Source of the DNA: Levilactobacillus bambusae
Lineage (GTDB): Bacteria > Bacillota > Bacilli > Lactobacillales > Lactobacillaceae
Assembly (NCBI RefSeq): GCF_003124125.1
Contig: NZ_QCXQ01000002.1
Span: 165,437 to 229,436, forward strand
DNA: 64,000 nt
Reading direction: 5' to 3'
Below the pieces are notes generated by a model, which had not been told where the DNA came from, searched no databases, and was given only the letters and a program-made list of their open reading frames with translations. Both the position numbers and the translations under genes were made by a program. The stretch's first letter is position 1. Each line of letters starts with the position of its first letter. This document shows positions 34,074 to 41,918 of this stretch, piece by piece.

Positions 34074-34850
34074 TTAATTTTTATTTTGATTTTGATTTGT
34101 TGGCTGATCCTTCCCACGTTTAACCCGAACCCAGTGAATAATTAAGGTTAACACGATGGCCCCAATGACAATTCCACCGAATGCAGCGGCTGGAATTTCA
34201 ATGTCAATGGCTGGGATTGACAGGAAGAGTTTAATCGCAATGATTAAAATCAGAATGTACGCCATGGGTTCAAGTTCAGGGATGCGCCGCATTAACTTCA
34301 TAATCACTTCAGCAACTCCCCGCATACACAGAATTCCGATTAATCCCCCGATCAACACGATCACGGGGTTGGAAGAAATTGCCAGGGAGGCTAAGACGGA
34401 GTCAATGGAAAAGACGATGTCCATAAACTCAATCTGGAGCACCACCGACCAAAACTGGGACAGAATATGATGTTTGCCATCGTCCGTCTTGAGCTTTCGG
34501 GTGTGAACCACCTTACTCTTCGTAAAGAATCGAACGGAGAGATAAACGAGGTATAGGGCCCCTAAAACCTTAATTTCCCAGAAGTGAATCAGGTAGGTCC
34601 CGATCCCAATGATTAAGAAGCGGAAAATATAAGCGCCCCACAACCCGTAAAATAAGGATTCCTCCTGCTGTTTTTTGGTCGGCAACGACTGAGTTTGTGC
34701 CGCCAGAACAACCGCATTATCCACTGATAAGAGGCATTCAATGAGGACTAACGATAGTATGATAAGCCAGTCTGACCCTGACGTAATCACATCAGCCCAG
34801 TTCTGTTCACTGAAAAACGGTCCGTAAAGTTCACCCAAAAAGTGTAACAA
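34074..34850 (-). CDS. TerC family membrane protein
   Basis: This 258-residue protein has seven or so membrane helices and the two TerC metal motifs ECLLSVDNAVVLA (helix 1) and EFMDIVFSIDSVLA (helix 4), each with acidic residues in the membrane. Homologues in Bacillus export manganese and help load metal into secreted enzymes, including LTA synthase. A similar role with the LtaS-type protein at 41919 is possible. The likely start is TTG (34850) with AAAGGAG 13 bases upstream, which is rather far. The C-terminus is Lys/Asn/Gln-rich. Confidence 0.85.
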   Translation of the reverse strand: MLHFLGELYGPFFSEQNWADVITSGSDWLIILSLVLIECLLSVDNAVVLAAQTQSLPTKKQQEESLFYGLWGAYIFRFLIIGIGTYLIHFWEIKVLGALYLVYLSVRFFTKSKVVHTRKLKTDDGKHHILSQFWSVVLQIEFMDIVFSIDSVLASLAISSNPVIVLIGGLIGILCMRGVAEVIMKLMRRIPELEPMAYILILIIAIKLFLSIPAIDIEIPAAAFGGIVIGAIVLTLIIHWVRVKRGKDQPTNQNQNKN

Positions 34851-34956
34851 TTTAGTGGCAATTCTCCTTTATGAGTCCAAAATTTTCCAATTCATCACTT
34901 CAAAATTGGTTACCCATATTCTATCATGTTCACTTTCATTTACCTAGAAATTTCAA

Positions 34957-35565
34957 CTAGGCATCGTACTGGGAGAGCTGGTATTGATTAATGAGATTAA
35001 CTAACTTTTCAGCGTAGTCAGGATCCGTTGCGTACCCGTTTTCTTGCAGCAGTTTTGCCTGACGGGAAAAGCTGGTAATTCGCTGGTTCTTTAAGTATTG
35101 ATTGGCCAGCAGGGCATCATGATCCAGGATGGCCGTTTCTAACGAGGGATACGCCCGAAACGCAGCTTGAATTTGAATTTTCTTACCATTAACATATTCT
35201 GAAGTTGGGAAGGTTTTTGACTGGCCCTGATACGTTCCCTTGACCCCAAACGGATTATTCGCCTGTAAGTACAGTTCGGACGTGCCCCAGTTAGATTCCA
35301 AGATCCCCTGAGCAAGCACGATACTTGGCAGTACCTGACCGGTTTGATGGTAAGCAGCAACTGCTGGGGTAGCCATTTTCTTAATGAAGGCCTTATGGGC
35401 TGCAGCCGTTGGGCTAACCTCAGAGGAGGTGGTCGCATCGACTGAATTGCCCACCTGCAGCATCACGTGGCGCATACCAAAGCCAACTGCAAAGACTAAG
35501 ATTACAGCCATAAAAATCATTGTTGAAAAGGTCTTCGACCGTCGCATTCTTTTTCTGCTTGCCAA
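34957..35565 (-). CDS. Membrane-anchored endo-beta-N-acetylglucosaminidase (GH73)
   Basis: This 202-residue protein has one N-terminal helix (TMIFMAVILVFAVGF) followed by a glucosaminidase domain (about 60-200). The catalytic Glu is in SIVLAQGILESNWGTS, followed by the family's NNPFGVKGTYQG and a late YATDPDYAEKL segment. It cleaves peptidoglycan glycan chains and probably acts in cell separation or turnover. There are no wall-binding repeats. The start TTG at 35565 has AAGGGGCG upstream; an internal ATG seven codons later lacks an SD. Confidence 0.88.
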   Translation of the reverse strand: MASRKRMRRSKTFSTMIFMAVILVFAVGFGMRHVMLQVGNSVDATTSSEVSPTAAAHKAFIKKMATPAVAAYHQTGQVLPSIVLAQGILESNWGTSELYLQANNPFGVKGTYQGQSKTFPTSEYVNGKKIQIQAAFRAYPSLETAILDHDALLANQYLKNQRITSFSRQAKLLQENGYATDPDYAEKLVNLINQYQLSQYDA

Positions 35566-35686
35566 CTTTTTCGCCCCTTAATTCCATCCGATTACCACAA
35601 ATCGATTATACTAAGGTCAACTTAGTTTCCCAATTTATTTCGCAAAACCATACTAAAATTTACAATTTTAATTGGAGGAATGTCCT

Positions 35687-36670
35687 ATTATACTTCTGCT
35701 TACCTTACTCAGCTACTGCGCCTTAATCTTTAGTTGGCACGTGGAATCCCGGCGCTTAATTAACGGGTGGCTCATTAATCTGGCCCTGGTTCTAACTGCC
35801 ATTTGGGCGTGGCAAACGGCCGCCACAAGCGCCGGAATTCTACTTTTCTTAACCATGGCAGTCGTGCTATACGCGGCTTTAATGCTTACAGCGACCCTCT
35901 TCTGTTTAATTCGGCTGATTTTTCAAAGCCAGCTCATCTTTAAAAAACGGGCTAGTTTACCAGTTTGGGTCCGGGTGAGTTTGACCATCTGGATTGGGTT
36001 AAGCTTGATTACTGTCATCGGGTTCATTCAGTCAGATCTATCCGGAGTTACTAGATTAAGCTTAATCTTTCCCGCCGAACTCGGTGGTTTATCCCTGCTC
36101 CTAGCCGATTTTTTGGCCTACGGTTGGTTGTACTTGCACACCCAGCGTCCCATTATTTCTGACCAAGTGATCATCTTGGGGGCCCGGCTAAGAGCGGATA
36201 ACTCGGTGGGGGTTCTCCTCTCACTCCGTTTGGATCGGGCCCTTGACTTGTACGCAGCATCAGAGAAGCAGGCCACCCTAATTGTTTCAGGCGGCTTTTC
36301 TGGAAGTGCAACCATCACCCAGGCGGATGCCATGGCAGACTATCTGATTGCAAACGGCGTTGCTCCCGACCATATCAAGCGTGAGTCCCAAGCGCACTCG
36401 ACGGCAGAAAATTTTCTCTTTAGCCGTCCCCTGCTTTCCGATACCGGACAAATCGTATTTGTAACCAATTCTTATCACGTGCCCCGGGCCGCTCTTCTAG
36501 CTAAAAAAGCTCACGTTGCCGCCCAGGGTGTCGCTGCTTTGACCCCGGCACCGTTATTTTTTACAAACGGGATTCGTGAATTTTTTGCCGTGTTATCCGA
36601 ACGTCGGCTAGTCGTCATCAGTTTAGCTGTATTAATCGGTCTTCTAAGTCTACTTTTCCTCGCCCACTAA
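35687..36670 (+). CDS. ElyC/YdcF-like DUF218 membrane protein
   Basis: This 327-residue protein has four or five membrane helices, a DUF218 domain (about 165-295) and a last helix. The domain has VIILGARL, SGGFSGSATITQADAM and the closing VTNSYHVPRAALL. Homologues act in envelope polysaccharide metabolism (ElyC) or are of unknown function. The start is odd. GGAGG at 35674-35678 is eight bases before an ATT (35687), with no in-frame ATG near. The only other start, TTG at 35672, overlaps that SD. I place the start at ATT with caution. Confidence 0.75.
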   Translation: MILLLTLLSYCALIFSWHVESRRLINGWLINLALVLTAIWAWQTAATSAGILLFLTMAVVLYAALMLTATLFCLIRLIFQSQLIFKKRASLPVWVRVSLTIWIGLSLITVIGFIQSDLSGVTRLSLIFPAELGGLSLLLADFLAYGWLYLHTQRPIISDQVIILGARLRADNSVGVLLSLRLDRALDLYAASEKQATLIVSGGFSGSATITQADAMADYLIANGVAPDHIKRESQAHSTAENFLFSRPLLSDTGQIVFVTNSYHVPRAALLAKKAHVAAQGVAALTPAPLFFTNGIREFFAVLSERRLVVISLAVLIGLLSLLFLAH

Positions 36671-36697
36671 AAAACGATCCGCTAGCGGATCGTTTTT
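36669..36697. terminator. Bidirectional terminator
   Basis: The perfect palindrome CGATCCGC-TA-GCGGATCG has flanking A- and T-runs. It overlaps the ends of the DUF218 gene and the convergent small gene at 36697. Confidence 0.88.
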
Positions 36698-36936
36698 TAG
36701 TAGGGTAACTTTTGGGCATCCGTTAAGAATGCGGTAAACCTCTGATCAATTTCTTGCTGACGTTTTTGCGTTCCTGAGACGGCCTTGGCTACACTCGCCG
36801 TAATCTGCATGTATGCCATTAACACCTCACTAACGTCCATTCGATACTGTTTAGCCAGTTGCGACGCAAATTCAAACCGCTGATCCGTCATCAGTGGCGC
36901 ATACGGGGATTGATACCGCCGTTTGTGTTTCGCCAT
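36697..36936 (-). CDS. Small conserved protein of unknown function
   Basis: This 79-residue soluble protein has a basic N-terminus (KHKRRYQSPYAPL), followed by predicted helices (QRFEFASQLAKQY and VSEVLMAYMQITASVAKAV). No family was recognised and there are no membrane segments or cysteines. It is followed directly by a strong terminator. It is transcribed away from the MMPL exporter and convergent with the DUF218 gene. Confidence 0.6.
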   Translation of the reverse strand: MAKHKRRYQSPYAPLMTDQRFEFASQLAKQYRMDVSEVLMAYMQITASVAKAVSGTQKRQQEIDQRFTAFLTDAQKLPY

Positions 36937-37155
36937 GTTAAAAACTCCTTCGTCCTATTTTTCCCTAGCGTACACTAAAAGTAAGTTAAAACAAAGCTAA
37001 ATATTGTTCGGAATCGAAATGTTACATTTATTCAAAGTTGGCGGCTTTTTATTTTATTCCCTCAAAATAACGCCATAGTATGATAAAATTTAAGATAAAT
37101 ACGATTATTTTTCGACATAAAAACCAGTTAACTTTGGAGAGGGAGACTACCACTA

Positions 37156-39861
37156 ATGCAGCAACAGATACATAAATTACACCATAACCGACTGATTGCA
37201 TTAATTGTTTGGTTAATCATTATTTTTGCATCCATTATTTTACTACCAAATATTAATTCAATCATCCAGTATGATGGACAACCCCAATTGGCTAATGACA
37301 GCCAACCCGTTCAAGCCTCAAACCTTCGGGCCAACTGGGGCCGCGATCTAGATGGCACCTATACGGTCAATGCCGTCTTTAATAATCCTGATGGAGCATT
37401 GACTAAGAAACAGCAAACGTCAATCAACAAGACCATCACGTCGCTACAAAAAAATCAGACGAGTTACGGAATTAAACAACTGACCTCCGTCTCTAATACA
37501 CCCGTAATGTCGCCGGTCCTTCAGTCAAAGGATCGTTCCACGCAAATCGTCCAGCTGCAGGTTAGTTCGTCCACCGCATCCGTTCGCAATGAAGCCAAAC
37601 TCCTGTCGTCCGAAATTACGACCCCCGGGGTTAAAACGTACATTACTAGCCCCCAAATGGTTAATGACGCTAACAACTCTGCCATTGCTAGTACCGGGTT
37701 TAAGGCAATTATTGCCATTTTCATTGTCAGCCTCATTATTATGGGTGTTTTATTCAGCTCCGTCGTGGCGCCGTTCATCACCATGTTCAGCGTACTTGCG
37801 GCTTACTTAGCTAGCTTAAGCCTCATTGGCAACTTAGCAACGCGGTTCCACTTCGCCTTTTCGGCCTATACACCGGTTGAACTGCTCCTTGCGGTAGTCA
37901 TGTTGGGACTTTTCGGCCATTTCTACCTTCTCAGAAACTTTCGCCGTCAAATGGATACGGATGTTGAGCCCCAAGATGCCGTAACCGCATCATTGCACTC
38001 CGTCTGGTTATCCACCACCATCTCAACAGTGGTTCTGGCCGTTGCTTTTGGTTCGTTAGCCCTCTTTAAGTTTTCCTCTATCCGCGCTTTAAGCTTAGTT
38101 GCGGTGGCCTTTATCCTTAGCACGTTAACGACGCTTACCTTAACGCCCACCTTCATGGGACTGCTTGGCGACCAGATCTTCTGGCCAAGTAATAAGGTAG
38201 CCGGTTCTACCCAACACACGATGTGGTTTCACCTGAGTCGCTTTGGTGCTTGGCGGCCAGTCGCTACCATTGCAGCTTGCTTAGTCATTGTTGGGGCGTT
38301 TGCCTTCTCCTACCGGGATAACCTGAACTACACCACCACCAACCACGTTAATGATCAAGCCATTTCGGGAGCCCAAGTCATGCAGGCCCACATGGGTGGT
38401 GGGAGTGCCACCCCGGTTACCCTTTACGTTAAGACCTCTAACAAACTGAATGATCAAGCTTACCTCTACCAAATTGATAATTTAACCCGTAAATTACAGG
38501 CCCAAAAGGGTATTCAGTCCGTGGCCTCAATTACTCAGCCTGGTGGGCAGCCGATCACACAGTATTACGCTGATTCCCAAATGGATGCCGTTAGCGGAAA
38601 CGTCAAAAGCGTTCAGGGCCAGTTAAATCAGCTTCAAGACGACTTGAAGTCTGATCGATCAAACCTCAACCAAAAGCAGCTGTCCAAGAACGTCTCTAAA
38701 TTAAACAAGGTTGCGAATCAGTCAACGGATATGCTAAATAACGCCATAACGCTAGATGCCTCCCTAGCAAGCGCTCAATCACGGGCGTCCGCATCCGGAA
38801 CCAGCACGTCTAAAAGTGCCCAGTCCTATATTAAGACCCTTGCAAAGGTAAATACGGAATTAGACCAAGCAGCTTCTGCGTTAACCGACTTAGAAACCAG
38901 CATGGCGTCAACCCAAACTGGGTTGGATAGTTCAGCAAATGCCCTTTCCTCTTATGAGAGTTCGGTTGATACAGTCACTACCAGCCTCAAAGAATCCCAG
39001 GCCGGCCTAAAGACGGCTTCAACCACCCTCGGAAAAATTTATGATTACCTAGCTGGCTACAAAACCTCTGAAGCAGCTAAGAACCTTTACCTGACACCCG
39101 ATCAAATCCAAAGCGGTGATTTCCAGCAGTCCCTGTATAACTACACGGATAAGACCGCTAAAATCACTTACTTAACGATCACCTTAGATAACGTTCCCAC
39201 CCGTCAAACCGCGGGGGTCGTTAAGAATCTTCAGCAAGTGGCCGATAGTCAAATCCGTGGAACGAACCTGGGCGCTGCTGACTTGATTTTCTCGGGTCAA
39301 CCCGTGGTCCAAGCTGATATTCAATCCCAAGTCCAGCACAGCCTCCCAGCGATGCTCATGCTGATCTTTGGAATTATTCTATTCGCTCTCTTCATCGTTT
39401 CCCGATCCGTCTTACAACCCTTTTACTGGCTGCTCACCTTCTGTATCTCAGCTGGTGCGGGGCTCCAACTCGGTGAATTAACCACCAACTGGTTATTCGG
39501 AGAGGCCAGCTTTGATTGGGAAGGTCTCTTCGTAGTTTTGATTCCCCTCGCCATCCTCGTGACGACACAGCTCGTCAGAATTGGAATGAACATGCATGAA
39601 AGCGAAATGCCGTTAGATTCTTGGGTTGTTCCTAGCATGACCCATTTTGGTCAAACCGTACGCCACTTAACCTTCATCGGTATCATGCTGTTTGCGGCCC
39701 TATTCTTCACTGGTTCGGTAACCTTAGCTAGTATTGCTCTGATTACCATCTACACCCTATTAATCTTCAACGTGACCCTGCCGCTCATCTTAGCCGCGGT
39801 AGGTAAGCTAACCATTGTTTTACCTACCTACCACCGTCGAAAGAGCCAGCACGCCCGGTAA
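37156..39861 (+). CDS. MMPL family (RND superfamily) exporter
   Basis: This 901-residue inner-membrane protein has the duplicated RND-like layout. There is one N-terminal helix, a first extracytoplasmic loop (about 35-170) and helices 2-6 (about 180-340). Helix 7 follows, then a long second loop (about 400-700) rich in coiled coil (LNQLQDDLKSDRSNLNQKQL), and helices 8-12. Such proteins export lipids, drugs or peptides using proton motive force. It is convergent with a MerR regulator and shares its terminator. Substrate unknown. Confidence 0.88.
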   Translation: MQQQIHKLHHNRLIALIVWLIIIFASIILLPNINSIIQYDGQPQLANDSQPVQASNLRANWGRDLDGTYTVNAVFNNPDGALTKKQQTSINKTITSLQKNQTSYGIKQLTSVSNTPVMSPVLQSKDRSTQIVQLQVSSSTASVRNEAKLLSSEITTPGVKTYITSPQMVNDANNSAIASTGFKAIIAIFIVSLIIMGVLFSSVVAPFITMFSVLAAYLASLSLIGNLATRFHFAFSAYTPVELLLAVVMLGLFGHFYLLRNFRRQMDTDVEPQDAVTASLHSVWLSTTISTVVLAVAFGSLALFKFSSIRALSLVAVAFILSTLTTLTLTPTFMGLLGDQIFWPSNKVAGSTQHTMWFHLSRFGAWRPVATIAACLVIVGAFAFSYRDNLNYTTTNHVNDQAISGAQVMQAHMGGGSATPVTLYVKTSNKLNDQAYLYQIDNLTRKLQAQKGIQSVASITQPGGQPITQYYADSQMDAVSGNVKSVQGQLNQLQDDLKSDRSNLNQKQLSKNVSKLNKVANQSTDMLNNAITLDASLASAQSRASASGTSTSKSAQSYIKTLAKVNTELDQAASALTDLETSMASTQTGLDSSANALSSYESSVDTVTTSLKESQAGLKTASTTLGKIYDYLAGYKTSEAAKNLYLTPDQIQSGDFQQSLYNYTDKTAKITYLTITLDNVPTRQTAGVVKNLQQVADSQIRGTNLGAADLIFSGQPVVQADIQSQVQHSLPAMLMLIFGIILFALFIVSRSVLQPFYWLLTFCISAGAGLQLGELTTNWLFGEASFDWEGLFVVLIPLAILVTTQLVRIGMNMHESEMPLDSWVVPSMTHFGQTVRHLTFIGIMLFAALFFTGSVTLASIALITIYTLLIFNVTLPLILAAVGKLTIVLPTYHRRKSQHAR

Positions 39862-39878
39862 GTCGATAGACAAATAAC

Positions 39879-39918
39879 AAAGGCCCCATAACCATCAATT
39901 AATGGTTACGGGGCCTTT
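39879..39918. terminator. Bidirectional terminator between MMPL and MerR genes
   Basis: AAAGGCCCC.TAACCAT / ATGGTTA.GGGGCCTTT is a 17-base arm with one mismatch, with T on both sides. Confidence 0.87.
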
Positions 39919-39934
39919 ATTGTTTGCTGCTAAT

Positions 39935-40438
39935 TTAAGGCATTGGTGGGCCAGGTAACGTTTCCGGTCCGATCTTCTCTAGTTTTTCAGCTACTTCCTC
40001 TTCAGGCATCACCCGGTAATGAACGTCGTCATCATCGCCAACGTGAGCTAAGAGAATTTTTGTTTTTTCATCGTCAAAATAACCCATGTTGACCCAAAGC
40101 TGATCTTCATAAAATCCTAACCCATGGTAGGCGTTATGATAAAGTTGGTGTAATTCACTCATTCGTTTCCCTTGTTCGGTCATCTTATCCACCGCAGCCG
40201 GAAGGGTAAAGCCTTGATCGAGGAACTCTTTGATAAGAGAGACCTTCACGAAGGACTTAAAGGAATAGACCCGGGCCCGCTGCCCATCTTCCCTAGCTTC
40301 CGACTGAATGTACCCCTTTTTCTCCCAGTATCGAAGCTGCCGAGCAGAAACCCCAGTCATCTGTGATAATTCACCAATTCGAAACATAAACCGGTCCGTA
40401 TTGAGAATATTCTCAATGTTTTTCTTCGCACTGTTCAC
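39935..40438 (-). CDS. MerR-family transcriptional regulator
   Basis: This 167-residue protein has an N-terminal winged helix, FRIGELSQMTGVSARQLRYWEKKGYI (given here in full as residues 19-44 by position). A coiled dimerisation helix and an acidic tail rich in Asp and Pro follow. The HTH resembles the GlnR/TnrA branch of MerR, but there is no glnA nearby and the C-terminus is different. The GTG start at 40438 has GGGGAGAT. Its promoter region carries a TGTTA-N7-TAACA site, so autoregulation is likely. Confidence 0.85.
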   Translation of the reverse strand: MNSAKKNIENILNTDRFMFRIGELSQMTGVSARQLRYWEKKGYIQSEAREDGQRARVYSFKSFVKVSLIKEFLDQGFTLPAAVDKMTEQGKRMSELHQLYHNAYHGLGFYEDQLWVNMGYFDDEKTKILLAHVGDDDDVHYRVMPEEEVAEKLEKIGPETLPGPPMP

Positions 40439-40463
40439 AATATCTCCCCTTTATCTCAAGCTT

Positions 40464-40490
40464 ATGTTAACTATTTTAACATGGATGTTA
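40464..40490. promoter_or_regulatory. GlnR/TnrA-type operator upstream of the MerR gene
   Basis: ATGTTAA-CTATT-TTAACAT (40464-40482) is a perfect 7-bp dyad and matches TGTNA-N7-TNACA exactly. A third half-site forms a second dyad AACAT-GG-ATGTT (40479-40490). Confidence 0.6.
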
Positions 40491-40600
40491 TCCTAAAACG
40501 AATTTTTTGAAAGTTTTGTTTTTAACTCACTCATTTCAACCTATTTCATGTTACAAAATAAGTTTACCTGTATAACTTCAATTACCAATTAACTTTACGT

Positions 40601-40648
40601 CAAAATAGTGGCTTAATTCTATTTTAGTAGAATTAAGCCACTATTTTG
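40601..40648. terminator. Strong bidirectional hairpin/terminator
   Basis: A perfect 21-bp stem (40601-40621 with 40628-40648) has a 6-base loop, one base from the GNAT stop codon. Confidence 0.82.
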
Positions 40649-40649
40649 T

Positions 40650-41078
40650 CTACAATAACTCTTTTATCATTGGGTAATGCACAATCCCCGCCTCCAAAAA
40701 GGCGCCCCCAGCGACCTGAAAGCCCAACCGATCATAAAACGAAACTGCTTGGTGTTGGGCATCCAACCTCACCTGGGGAGTGCCTGCTTTGGCAGCGTCA
40801 CTAATAATCTGGGTGAGAAGCTGCTGACTATACCCGTGATGGCGGTCTTCTGGTAGGGTCGCGACCCGTTGAACGAGCCAACCAGTTGGCGTTAATTCAA
40901 CCCGTGCCGTCGTGACGGGCCGCCCATTTTCATAGCCGACATAATGTTTCTTATCAGAATCGGTCCCATCAAACTCCAGATCAGCATCAATTCCCTGTTC
41001 ATCAATAAAGACTGTCCGTCTAATTTGAAGCGCAGCCTGATTTTCCGGGCCTTGCCCCATTGATTGTTTAATTTCCAC
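40650..41078 (-). CDS. GNAT family N-acetyltransferase
   Basis: This 142-residue acetyltransferase is of the ElaA/YjcF type. It has the early motif IRRTVFIDEQGIDADLEFDG, strand VTTARVELT, acetyl-CoA binding region VATLPEDRHHGYSQQLL (Q/RxxG variant) and a late FYDRLGFQVAGGAFLEAGI. The substrate is not known. It starts nine bases after the phosphatase gene at 41088, forming a two-gene operon, and ends at a strong terminator. Confidence 0.85.
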   Translation of the reverse strand: MEIKQSMGQGPENQAALQIRRTVFIDEQGIDADLEFDGTDSDKKHYVGYENGRPVTTARVELTPTGWLVQRVATLPEDRHHGYSQQLLTQIISDAAKAGTPQVRLDAQHQAVSFYDRLGFQVAGGAFLEAGIVHYPMIKELL

Positions 41079-41087
41079 GTCTTTTCC

Positions 41088-41744
41088 TCATTCGTTATAG
41101 CTGATCACCTGTACATCAGCTGGTGTCAGTGCTAGCTTCGTTAAACTGCCATTTTTAGGGCGCTCCGTTAAATCATATGCCCCATCGCCGTACCGCTCCA
41201 TTAAGCTTAAAAGGGTATTGCCATGGCTGACTAGCAAAACGTTATCGCCATCCTCTAACCGGGAATCATGTCGAATGGTATCTAACGCCTGATCCCAACG
41301 GGTCCAATATTCTTCGTTATTCTCCGCATCGTGAAAGGGATCGGCCGCCTTTAAAAAGTCCTTCGCCGTCCCAATATCGTATTGATTTACAATGGCCTTA
41401 AACGTCGGTAACCCATGGGGTGCCCCGGCTACGTACCAGGTCTCATCCATATTGGCCCCTTCGTAATAACCGTAAAACTGTTCACGAAATAGCGGACTAA
41501 CCGTCACATCCGTCGCCGAATGGGCTTCGTTAGCCGTTAAAATGGTCCGCGCAGTTTGCTCTGCTCGCGTCGTGTCGCTACAGTAAGCCGTTTTAAAGGT
41601 AACGTTTTTTAAGCGGTCTCCCGCACGTTGCGCATCCAAAATCCCCTTCTCCGTCAACGGTGAATTACTCCACCCCTGCAGCTTGTTGTAGATGTTATAG
41701 TAGGTTTGCCCGTGTCGAACTACATAAAGTGTTACGTCAGTCAT
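41088..41744 (-). CDS. Histidine phosphatase / phosphoglycerate mutase family protein
   Basis: This 218-residue member has the phosphohistidine motif VVRHGQTYYN, the second Arg in CSDTTRAEQTA, the acidic REQFYGYYEG and the second His in LLVSHGNTLL. The insert between these is longer than in cofactor-dependent glycolytic mutase, so a broad phosphatase role is more likely. It is the first gene of an operon with the GNAT protein. The exact substrate cannot be inferred. Confidence 0.87.
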   Translation of the reverse strand: MTDVTLYVVRHGQTYYNIYNKLQGWSNSPLTEKGILDAQRAGDRLKNVTFKTAYCSDTTRAEQTARTILTANEAHSATDVTVSPLFREQFYGYYEGANMDETWYVAGAPHGLPTFKAIVNQYDIGTAKDFLKAADPFHDAENNEEYWTRWDQALDTIRHDSRLEDGDNVLLVSHGNTLLSLMERYGDGAYDLTERPKNGSLTKLALTPADVQVISYNE

Positions 41745-41850
41745 TTTTGGTCACCCTTTCACCTTTAATACCCCTAGTATACTGCACTTAAGCTTTTTCT
41801 AAATTATTGATTTTTTAAGTTTTCCCGGCTAAAGACTGATAACCTAGTGA

Positions 41851-41888
41851 CTAGTGGTACTTTTAGCCTATAATACAATGTACACTAG
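41851..41888 (+). promoter_or_regulatory. ltaS-type gene promoter within an imperfect dyad
   Basis: TATAAT (41869-41874) is flanked by CTAGTGGTAC (41851-41860) and GTACACTAG (41880-41888). These pair with one bulged base. The arrangement suggests an operator around the -10. Confidence 0.45.
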
Positions 41889-41918
41889 TGTTGCATTTCA
41901 ATAAGGGAGCTATTGCTT

